Origin: Microbacterium mangrovi
GTDB taxonomy: Bacteria; Actinomycetota; Actinomycetes; Actinomycetales; Microbacteriaceae
Direction of reading: 5' to 3'
Length of the DNA stretch: 64,000 nt
Assembly (NCBI RefSeq): GCF_000802305.1
Contig: NZ_JTDK01000014.1
Coordinates: forward strand, 124,001-188,000
A model generated the notes under the pieces. The model made no database searches. It was given only the letters and a program-made list of their open reading frames with translations, and was not told where the DNA came from. Each line of letters starts with the position of its first letter. Positions within the stretch are counted from its first letter, which is position 1. Positions 42,722 to 49,182 of the stretch are shown piece by piece. Position numbers and translations under genes: made by a program.

Positions 42722-44644
42722 ATGACGGACATCTTCGCCTTGTCTCCGGACGAATCGGCCCAGAGGGTCGAGGATGAGGCCGCCCGGCTCGTCGAGTGCG
42801 CGACGGAGGACATCCGGGCGATCGGTCGACTGCAGTCGTACGGATTTCTGCTGGGTGTCGATGAGGAGACCGGCACGGTCACGGTGGCGAGTGCCAACGC
42901 CGAGCACTATCTCGGGCGCACGCTCCGCGACGAGAGCGACCGCTTGGGCTGGATCCTCGATCATGCGTCGGCGGTGGATCCCGTCCGCGCGGAGGTCGAC
43001 GGGAAGACCGTCGAGGTCATCGTGCACCGCGGCACCTCGCCGTTGCTGGTCGAGTGCGAATTCGTCGTCGACGACCTCGAATACGCGCGCACCGCCGCGG
43101 TGGGCGCGATCGAGCGCGTCGCCGCGGTCGACGACATCGATGAGCTTCCCCTGGTCGCCGCCCGCGAGATCAAGGCGATCACGGGCTTCGACCGGGTGAT
43201 GTTCTACGACTTCCACGCGGACGGACACGGCCAGATCGTCGCCGACGAGCGCGAGCCGGACATGGTCCCGTACTTCGGCCTGCACTTCCCGGCATCCGAC
43301 ATTCCCTCCCAGGCGCGTGCGCTCTATGTCGAGAAGCGGTCCCGGGTGATCGCCGACACGGACGATCCCGGCGTGGATGTGCTCACTCTGCTGCCCGAGG
43401 AGCGCCCCGTCGACCTCGGACCGACCGAGCTGCGGGCGTCCTCCCCCCACCATCTGGTGTTCATGCGCAACATGGGGCAGGCCGCGACCCTCTCGCTGTC
43501 ACTCGTCGAAGACGGAAAGCTCGTCGGGCTCATCACGTGCGCGCATCGCACTCCCCGGAGGCTTCCGGTTCTGCTGCGTCGCGCGCTCGAGGTGCTGGCG
43601 GCCCAGGTCACCGCGCAGCGGACCCTCCTCCAGCGCGTCCGGACCCTGCAGCGCCGGATCGACACACAGGAGCGCCTGTCGGGGGTCCTCGCGGCGCTTT
43701 TCGAGCGTGCGGATGCCGGCGAGGCGCTGACGACCGGCGAGCACACCCTGCTCGACATCGTTCCCGCGGACGGCGTGGTCGTCCGCCTGAGCGGCGAGGT
43801 CCACACGGTCGGGCTCGTTCCTCCTCCGGCGTCGCTCTTCCGCGCGGTCGGTCTGCTGGGAGACGGCCGGCACGCGGTGGAGGCGCTTCCCCTGCAGCAT
43901 CCCGAGGCTGCGGCTGCGATCCCGGGGATCGCCGGGCTGCTCGTGGTGCCGCTGGACCGCGACGACGTGATCGTCTTCGTGCGCAACGAGGTCGTGCAGA
44001 CGGTCGAGTGGCTGGGCGATCAGCGTCCGGAGAATCGGGAGCACGCCCTCTCGCCGCGGCGGTCCTTCTCGGCCTGGAGCGAGAGCGTGGCCGGTCACAG
44101 CCTGCCGTGGGGCACCCACGCCCAGGACGCCTTCGAGTTCGGCGACCGCCTGCGGAGCGCCCTCGCCTCGCGGGAGCAGGCCGAACTCGCGCTGCGTGAT
44201 CCGCTGACCGGTCTGTACAACCGTCGCTTCCTCGAGCAGCTGCTCTCGACGATGTCCGCCGAGGACTACGACACCACGAGCGTCATCTTCCTCGACGTCG
44301 ACGACTTCAAGGGGATCAACGACACCCACGGCCACGCGACCGGAGACACGGTGCTCCGGGTCCTCGCCCAGCGCCTGCGCGGAAGCGTACGCGACGAAGA
44401 CCGCGTCATCCGCCTGGGCGGCGACGAGTTCCTGATCGTCTGTGCGGAGACGGACGTGGCGGAGGCGAGGGGGATCGCGGAACGCGCGCTGGCGACGGTG
44501 GCGCGTCCGATCCGCGCGGAGGGGGAGACCCTGTCGGTGCGGGTCTCGGGCGGCCTCGTCACCGGCGGGACGGACATCGTGACGTCGGCCGACGCGGCGA
44601 TGTACCGCGCGAAGAAGGCCGGCGGCGGCCGGATCTCGCTATGA
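42722..44644 (+). CDS. Bacteriophytochrome with GGDEF domain
   Basis: The 640-residue photosensor-enzyme has PAS (about 20-120), GAF (about 130-290), PHY (about 300-470) and GGDEF (about 480-640) domains. Cys26 (LVECATEDI) sits where bacteriophytochromes attach biliverdin, FPASDIPSQARALY (about 188-201) is the canonical GAF motif, the chromophore-contact His is in SSPHHLV (about 241), and SPRRSFSAW (about 443) is the PHY tongue. GGDEF (about 565) is intact with an RDED I-site, so it should make c-di-GMP under feedback control. GAGAGGA precedes the ATG; TACGGT (42671-42676) is a -10 box. No heme oxygenase is encoded nearby. Confidence 0.93.
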   Translation: MTDIFALSPDESAQRVEDEAARLVECATEDIRAIGRLQSYGFLLGVDEETGTVTVASANAEHYLGRTLRDESDRLGWILDHASAVDPVRAEVDGKTVEVIVHRGTSPLLVECEFVVDDLEYARTAAVGAIERVAAVDDIDELPLVAAREIKAITGFDRVMFYDFHADGHGQIVADEREPDMVPYFGLHFPASDIPSQARALYVEKRSRVIADTDDPGVDVLTLLPEERPVDLGPTELRASSPHHLVFMRNMGQAATLSLSLVEDGKLVGLITCAHRTPRRLPVLLRRALEVLAAQVTAQRTLLQRVRTLQRRIDTQERLSGVLAALFERADAGEALTTGEHTLLDIVPADGVVVRLSGEVHTVGLVPPPASLFRAVGLLGDGRHAVEALPLQHPEAAAAIPGIAGLLVVPLDRDDVIVFVRNEVVQTVEWLGDQRPENREHALSPRRSFSAWSESVAGHSLPWGTHAQDAFEFGDRLRSALASREQAELALRDPLTGLYNRRFLEQLLSTMSAEDYDTTSVIFLDVDDFKGINDTHGHATGDTVLRVLAQRLRGSVRDEDRVIRLGGDEFLIVCAETDVAEARGIAERALATVARPIRAEGETLSVRVSGGLVTGGTDIVTSADAAMYRAKKAGGGRISL

Positions 44645-44935
44645 CGGAACCGGCTCGGGGACCAGCCGCAGCCCTCCGGGCGAGTTCGCCGTGTCGATGA
44701 GCTCCTGAAGCCAGAGGCGGTTGATCTCGGGCATCGGTCCGCTGTACTCGAACCGGAGGGTGACATCCGGCGAGATCCACATCGACTGACGCAGCGAGGT
44801 CTTCTCGTCGATCAGCGCCAGGGAGAGACTCTCCCGGCGGCGCAGCTTCGCGAGGATGACGAGCTCGATGTGAGCGAGATCCCTGTCGTCGAGCGGAAAG
44901 GATGCCGGAGTCGATCCGTAGTGAAGGGTGCCCAC
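44639..44935 (-). CDS. Small DUF7882-type protein
   Basis: This 98-residue protein begins MGTLHYGSTPASFPLDDRDL, has AKLRRRESLSL (about 30-40) and ends with the conserved TANSPGGLRLVPEP. It is homologous to the product at 46094-46405. I know this family, recently called DUF7882, from Microbacteriaceae; older databases sometimes mislabel it as an ATP-dependent DNA ligase. The function is unknown. It starts at GTG 44935 with TAGAAT ending 6 nt upstream and no Shine-Dalgarno. Its stop overlaps the end of the phytochrome gene by 6 bp. Confidence 0.75.
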   Translation of the reverse strand: MGTLHYGSTPASFPLDDRDLAHIELVILAKLRRRESLSLALIDEKTSLRQSMWISPDVTLRFEYSGPMPEINRLWLQELIDTANSPGGLRLVPEPVPS

Positions 44936-44941
44936 GGGACG

Positions 44942-44966
44942 ATTCTACGGTGGGGCAGGATAGCCT
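44942..44966. promoter_or_regulatory. Back-to-back leaderless promoters
   Basis: On the minus strand TAGAAT (44947 to 44942) lies 6 nt from the GTG of the DUF7882-type gene. On the plus strand TAGCCT (44961-44966) lies 6 nt from the ATG at 44973. Both fit leaderless transcripts, and only 37 bp separate the two start codons. Confidence 0.6.
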
Positions 44967-44972
44967 GGGGGA

Positions 44973-45227
44973 ATGGCGATCGTGAACCGGCTGACCGTGG
45001 ACGGACGTGACTACTTCCTTCCCGACCCTGTGACCGACCTGAAGCAGAAGATTCTCGTCGCCGTGCGCGATGGCGGCGGTTACGTGAACATCCCCCCGCT
45101 GCGCGGGGGTCCGGGCATCGACATCCTCTTCTCGCCGGGCATGCCCGTCACCTGGACCCAGATCGACGTCGGCGAGGCGGCCTCCGCCGAAGACACGCTG
45201 GCGGGCGGGGACGACTACGACCTCTGA
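44973..45227 (+). CDS. Small hypothetical protein (84 aa)
   Basis: The protein starts MAIVNRLTVDGRDYFLPDPV and ends in an acidic tail (EDTLAGGDDYDL). It is predicted to be mostly beta-strand with no membrane segment; I do not recognise it. A TAGCCT box 6 nt before the ATG suggests a leaderless mRNA, although GGGGGA could act as a weak ribosome-binding site. It is divergent from one DUF7882-type gene and convergent with the EAL gene. Confidence 0.6.
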   Translation: MAIVNRLTVDGRDYFLPDPVTDLKQKILVAVRDGGGYVNIPPLRGGPGIDILFSPGMPVTWTQIDVGEAASAEDTLAGGDDYDL

Positions 45228-45239
45228 CCCGGAGGGCGA

Positions 45240-46034
45240 TCAGGCGCCGGATCGGGCGAGGAGCTGTTCGAAGTCGGCGGCGGGGATCGCGCGTCCCCAG
45301 AGGAATCCCTGGCCGCGGTGACAGCGGCGCCGCGTCGAGCGGTTCAGGTCGTCAACCGTTTCGATGCCCTCGGCGACCACGCGCCATCCGTGCCGATCCG
45401 CAGCATCGATCACCTGCCCGATGATGCGGTCCGCCTGCACGTCGACGCGCTGCACGAGTGACCGGTCGAGCTTGACCTCGCGAATCGGGAGGCCTTCGAG
45501 CGTGTGCAGCGCCGTCCCGCCCACGCCGAAGTCGTCGACCGACACGGTGATGCCGGCGCGGTCGAGACGGCTGAGCGCCTCGCCCATCGCCGAACTGAAC
45601 TGCGGCGACGGCGTCTCGACGATCTCGATCGTCAGCGCGGGCGGCTCCAGTCCGGCTCCCTCGGCGCACCGGATGACCGCGTCGGCGTAGGCCACGGACA
45701 TATGCGTCGGGGCGGCGTTCACCGACAGCGCGAGGTCGTGCCCTGCGGCGCGCCACGTCGCGACCTGGCGGACGGCCCGCTGGAGCACATCCGTGTCCAG
45801 CGTCTCGAGGAAGCCCCCCTCCTCCGCGAGGGGGATGAAGACGTCGGGTGGCACCTCGCCGAACTCGGGATGCGACCACCGCGCGAGCGCCTCGACGGCG
45901 ACGGGCCGTGCGTTTCGCGGGTCATCGTCTCCGGTCGAGGCGAGATCCCACTGGCCCTGGTAGGCGATGTCCAGTCCTCCCGTGCGAAGCGAGCGCCGAA
46001 GATCGTCCGGATGCAGTGCTGATGACAGGGACAT
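45240..46034 (-). CDS. EAL-domain c-di-GMP phosphodiesterase
   Basis: A 264-residue stand-alone EAL domain with the active-site set intact: VAVEALARW (Glu of EAL, about 48), SVNAAPTHM, TIEIVE, SVDDFGVGG (metal-binding Asp pair), REVKLDRSL (Lys), VVAEGIET and QGFLWGRAIP. It should hydrolyse c-di-GMP to pGpG, opposing the phytochrome-GGDEF protein encoded 0.6 kb away. Three consecutive ATGs follow AAGGA; the third (46034) has the best spacing. It is divergent from the second DUF7882-type gene. Confidence 0.93.
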   Translation of the reverse strand: MSLSSALHPDDLRRSLRTGGLDIAYQGQWDLASTGDDDPRNARPVAVEALARWSHPEFGEVPPDVFIPLAEEGGFLETLDTDVLQRAVRQVATWRAAGHDLALSVNAAPTHMSVAYADAVIRCAEGAGLEPPALTIEIVETPSPQFSSAMGEALSRLDRAGITVSVDDFGVGGTALHTLEGLPIREVKLDRSLVQRVDVQADRIIGQVIDAADRHGWRVVAEGIETVDDLNRSTRRRCHRGQGFLWGRAIPAADFEQLLARSGA

Positions 46035-46093
46035 CATCATTCCTTCCGTGGGATCCGTTCGTTCTCGTCGCGTCGCGGGATAGGCTGTGGGCA

Positions 46094-46405
46094 ATGGGAA
46101 CCCTTACCTATGATGCCAAAATCACGGTCTCGTTCGACGACCGCGTGCTGGCCCACCTCCAGCAGGTCATCTGGGCGAAGCTGCGTCGAGGCGAGGCCTT
46201 CCCGTTCACGTGGTCGGATCCGATGCGCACCGGCCTCGGTCGAACCTCCGTCTGGCTCACTCCGAACGCGACGCTTTCGTTCCAGTACTTCGGCGGGCGC
46301 ACGCCGCGCATCAACCCGGCCTGGATCGATGCCCTCACGAAGTCGGCAAACTCGCCCGGCGGCCTGTTCATCGTTCCCGAGCCCGACGTCGCGCCTGCTC
46401 AGTAG
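46094..46405 (+). CDS. Small DUF7882-type protein (second copy)
   Basis: The 103-residue protein is a paralogue of the 44639-44935 product: MGTLTYDAKITVSFDDRVLA, AKLRRGEAFPF, a middle SVWLTPNATLSFQYFG and the closing SANSPGGLFIVPEP. Both have a basic LRRxE segment and end in VPEP. TAGGCT (46081-46086) ends 7 nt before the ATG, so this gene too is probably leaderless. It is divergent from the EAL gene. Function unknown; the two copies flank the EAL gene and next-door GGDEF gene, hinting at a link to c-di-GMP. Confidence 0.78.
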   Translation: MGTLTYDAKITVSFDDRVLAHLQQVIWAKLRRGEAFPFTWSDPMRTGLGRTSVWLTPNATLSFQYFGGRTPRINPAWIDALTKSANSPGGLFIVPEPDVAPAQ

Positions 46406-46506
46406 GAGTACCAGGTCGACCGCCGACGGCGGCGACGAGGTCCGAAGATGAGTCGGCGTGTGCTCTCCAGCCACCCGACGTGCCGGTCCAGATGTGAATT
46501 GGTCAT
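46399..46506 (-). CDS. Arg-rich small protein (35 aa)
   Basis: A frame of 35 codons has an excellent ribosome-binding site, GGAGGG, 7 nt before its ATG (46506). The product has the segment LDRHVGWLESTRRLIFGP followed by six Arg and STWYSY; it could form an amphipathic helix that binds membrane or nucleic acid. Its stop overlaps the end of the DUF7882-type gene by 7 bp. No domain is recognised. Confidence 0.5.
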   Translation of the reverse strand: MTNSHLDRHVGWLESTRRLIFGPRRRRRRSTWYSY

Positions 46507-46568
46507 GGTGATTCCCTCCGTGCTCGACCATCGAACCCGACGACGATGGGAATCACGGACCCTTGACG

Positions 46569-46603
46569 GATCGGCCCGCGAGGGTTAGTCTCGCGGGCCG
46601 ATC
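46569..46603 (-). terminator. Perfect 14-bp hairpin after SDR gene
   Basis: GATCGGCCCGCGAG (46569-46582) and its exact complement (46590-46603) enclose a 7-nt loop. It lies 19 bp past the SDR stop codon and is a strong intrinsic-type terminator, without a T-run. Confidence 0.7.
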
Positions 46604-46622
46604 CTGATCGTCTGGGCGCGCC

Positions 46623-47378
46623 TCAGTGTGCCGCGTACCCGCCGTCGACCAGGTGGTAGCTGCCGCTGACGAAGGTCGCGGCATCCGACGCGAGGAAGGC
46701 GACGAGGTTCGCGACCTCCTGCGCGTCCCCGAGACGGCCGAGGGCGTGCTGTGCGGCGAGGGCCGCCTGTGCGTCCGTGTCGAGGTTGGCGTCGACGAGC
46801 GGCGTGTGGATGAAGCCCGGGCCGACGGCGTTCACGCGCACGCCCTGTGCCCCGTACTCGAGGGCCGCGTTCTTCGTGAGGCCCACGACACCGTGCTTCG
46901 CGGTGACATAGGCGGAGGACATCGGGATGCCGACCGAGCCGAGGACGGACGAGATGTTCACGATCGCGCCGCCGCCGTTCTCCGCGATGGCCGGCGCCTG
47001 CGCGCGCGTGCCGTAGAACACCGCGTTCAGGTTGATGTCGATGACCTTCTGCCACGAGTCGATCGGGTACTCGCCGACCGGCGCCGCGGCGCCGCCGATG
47101 CCCGCGTTGTTGACGGCGATCCGAAGCGGGGCGAGTGCCTGTGCCGCCTGGACCGCGGCGACGGCGACCGCCGGATCCGACACGTCGCCGACGAACGCGA
47201 CGGCGGTGCCGCCCGCCTCCGTGATCTCCGCGACGACCGCGTCGGCGGCTTCCTGTCGCACGTCGCCCACGACGACCGCCGCGCCGTTCGCGGCGAGAGT
47301 GAGGGCGATCGCCCGGCCGATGCCGGATCCAGCGCCGGTGACGACGGCAGAGCGATCCGCGACATCATACGTAGCCAT
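46623..47378 (-). CDS. Short-chain dehydrogenase/reductase
   Basis: The 251-residue classical SDR has TGAGSGIG (about 14-21, cofactor binding), an Asp in VVVGDVR (about 35-41) favouring NAD(H), NNAGI (about 89-93), catalytic Ser in NISSVLG, and YVTAK (Tyr about 155, Lys about 159). It would interconvert an alcohol and a ketone. It is divergent from a TetR regulator and shares with it a perfect 20-bp palindrome, so it is very likely the repressed target. Confidence 0.93.
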   Translation of the reverse strand: MATYDVADRSAVVTGAGSGIGRAIALTLAANGAAVVVGDVRQEAADAVVAEITEAGGTAVAFVGDVSDPAVAVAAVQAAQALAPLRIAVNNAGIGGAAAPVGEYPIDSWQKVIDINLNAVFYGTRAQAPAIAENGGGAIVNISSVLGSVGIPMSSAYVTAKHGVVGLTKNAALEYGAQGVRVNAVGPGFIHTPLVDANLDTDAQAALAAQHALGRLGDAQEVANLVAFLASDAATFVSGSYHLVDGGYAAH

Positions 47379-47418
47379 GATTTACCTCCGTTGGTGGCGT
47401 CATGTGTGGCGCCGTTCC

Positions 47419-47447
47419 TTGTCCGACAGCTGTCGGACATCTAAGAT
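47419..47447. promoter_or_regulatory. TetR operator and promoter
   Basis: TGTCCGACAGCTGTCGGACA (47420-47439) is a perfect 20-bp palindrome. It lies between TTGTCC (47419-47424) and TAAGAT (47442-47447), a plus-strand -35/-10 pair with a 17-bp spacer, so a bound dimer would block transcription. A further half-site CTGTCG follows near 47457. Confidence 0.75.
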
Positions 47448-47485
47448 AACCAACACCTGTCGTAGATATTCCCCGGAGGGTGGAC

Positions 47486-48109
47486 ATGGATCCGCGCAAG
47501 CGCCGAAGCCGCGACCGACTCTTCGCCGCGGCACTCGAGGTCGCCGCCGAGCACCCGATCTCGGCGCTCACCGTGACGCAGGTCGCGAACGCCGCAGGCG
47601 TGCACCGGTCGACCTTCTACGAACACGCCGACTCCCCGCAGGCACTGGTCGAAGCCGCGCTCACGACAGAGCTCGACCGACTGCGCGACGAGCTCATGCG
47701 TGATCACGGGGACCCGGCGACCGCCCTCACCACCGTCACCGCCGGGGTCCTCGAGCACATCCTGCGCCACCGTGAGATCTACCGTCGTGAGCTCGGAGAC
47801 GACGGCGGAGCGCTGCACGGGATGCTCAGCAGGCACTTCCGGGGGACGACAGAAGCGCTGCTGCGCGATGGGCGGATCGACATCCCGATCACGGTCGAAG
47901 GCTCATCGGCGCCCGAGGTCTCCGACGCTGCGTCACGCTTCCTCGCGGACGGAACGGTGGGGCTCATCCGCGGATGGCTCGGCCGGCCTGAACCCCGGGT
48001 CGAGGACTTCCTGCGCATCTACCTCGCGCTGCTTCCCGCCTGGTGGCCGCACTCGACGACGTCCCGTATTCGGCATCCTGAATCCGGCCCACACCCGTAC
48101 GGCGTATAG
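47486..48109 (+). CDS. TetR-family regulator
   Basis: The 207-residue protein has the TetR N-terminal helix-turn-helix (ALTVTQVANAAGVHRSTFYEH, region about 25-45) and a C-terminal ligand/dimer domain of typical size. GGAGG lies 6 nt before ATG 47486, which decides against the GTG 6 bp upstream. It presumably represses its own gene and the divergent SDR through the 20-bp palindrome between them. Its last codons overlap the -10 box of oleA. Confidence 0.92.
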   Translation: MDPRKRRSRDRLFAAALEVAAEHPISALTVTQVANAAGVHRSTFYEHADSPQALVEAALTTELDRLRDELMRDHGDPATALTTVTAGVLEHILRHREIYRRELGDDGGALHGMLSRHFRGTTEALLRDGRIDIPITVEGSSAPEVSDAASRFLADGTVGLIRGWLGRPEPRVEDFLRIYLALLPAWWPHSTTSRIRHPESGPHPYGV

Positions 48110-48110
48110 T
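48105..48110 (+). promoter_or_regulatory. Putative oleA promoter -10 box
   Basis: TATAGT at 48105-48110 overlaps the TetR stop codon and lies 38 bp before the oleA ATG. It is the best -10 sequence near oleA; no clear -35 partner is seen. Confidence 0.5.
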
Positions 48111-48147
48111 CCATTTCCTGGGGTCAGTGCCTGCTGGGCCATATTCG

Positions 48148-49182
48148 ATGGGGGGTCCGGTGGACGGAAATGCGACTTCGCGGCTGAGCAACGTGGCCCT
48201 GTTGTCCGTGGCGAGCACCCTGCCGAGCCGCGTGACGACATCCGCCGAGATCGAGGATCGTCTGTCGGTCGCGTTGCGACGACTGAAACTGCCCGGGGGG
48301 CTGCTGCAGCGTGTCGCCGGGGTGATCGAGCGACGCAACTGGGCGCCGGGCGAGTCTTCGGACGACGCGACGATCGCGGCAGGACGACGTGCGCTGGCCG
48401 AGGCGGGGGTCGATCCCTCCGAGGTCGGACTGCTCATCAACACGTCCGTGACCCGCAAGCACCTCGAACCATCGGTCGCGGTTCGTCTGCACCACGGCCT
48501 GAACCTGCCCAGCTCCGCGATCAATTTCGACATCGCCAACGCCTGCCTCGGGTTCGTCAGCGGCATGAACCTCGCCGCCACCATGATCGAGTCTGGTCAG
48601 ATCCGCTACGCGATGATCGTCAACGGTGAGGATGCCGACGACATCCAGGACAACACGATCCGTCGACTGCTTCGCCCGGAGGTGGGTCGTGACGACTTCA
48701 TGAGCGAGTTCGCCTCTCTCACGCTCGGTTCGGGAGCCGCCGTGGCGGTGCTCGGCCGGGCCGACGAGCATCCCGCCGGCCATCGCATCCTGGGCGGGGT
48801 GTCGCGCGCCGCCACGCAGTTCCACGACCTGTGCGTCGGCAGCGTCGACGGCATGTTCACGGACGCGAAGGCATTGCTCAAGGGCGGCCTCGAGCTCGTC
48901 CAGTCCGCGTGGAAGGGCGCGGCCGCGGAGTGGCGGTGGTCGTCCATGGACCGCTACGTCACGCACCAGGTCTCCTCGGTGCACACCAACGCGATCGTGA
49001 AGGCGGCGAAGCTCGACCGTTCGCGTGTGCCGGTGACCTTCAGCAAATACGGCAACGTCGGGCCCGCCTCCATCCCGATCACCCTCGTCGAAGAGCAGGC
49101 GACGCTCCGCCCGGGAGACCGCGTGCTGCTGATGGGCGTCGGCTCGGGGCTCAACACGGCGATGATGGAGCTCGCCTGGTGA
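48148..49182 (+). CDS. oleA: OleA, acyl-CoA head-to-head condensing thiolase
   Basis: The 344-residue protein is a FabH/thiolase-fold enzyme with catalytic Cys133 (ANACLGF), His273 (THQVS) and Asn303 (YGNVG). OleA joins two fatty acyl-CoAs head to head to a beta-keto acid, the first step of long-chain olefin synthesis. The call rests on the fold plus the oleBC and oleD genes directly after it. The ATG at 48148 lacks a ribosome-binding site; GTG 48160 after GGGGGG is an equally good start. Its stop overlaps oleBC by 4 bp. Confidence 0.93.
   Translation: MGGPVDGNATSRLSNVALLSVASTLPSRVTTSAEIEDRLSVALRRLKLPGGLLQRVAGVIERRNWAPGESSDDATIAAGRRALAEAGVDPSEVGLLINTSVTRKHLEPSVAVRLHHGLNLPSSAINFDIANACLGFVSGMNLAATMIESGQIRYAMIVNGEDADDIQDNTIRRLLRPEVGRDDFMSEFASLTLGSGAAVAVLGRADEHPAGHRILGGVSRAATQFHDLCVGSVDGMFTDAKALLKGGLELVQSAWKGAAAEWRWSSMDRYVTHQVSSVHTNAIVKAAKLDRSRVPVTFSKYGNVGPASIPITLVEEQATLRPGDRVLLMGVGSGLNTAMMELAW

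Noticed and set aside
44639..46405. DUF7882-type proteins as ATP-dependent DNA ligases
   Set aside because: That name appears in old annotations of such proteins, but about 100 residues without a KxDG motif cannot be a ligase.
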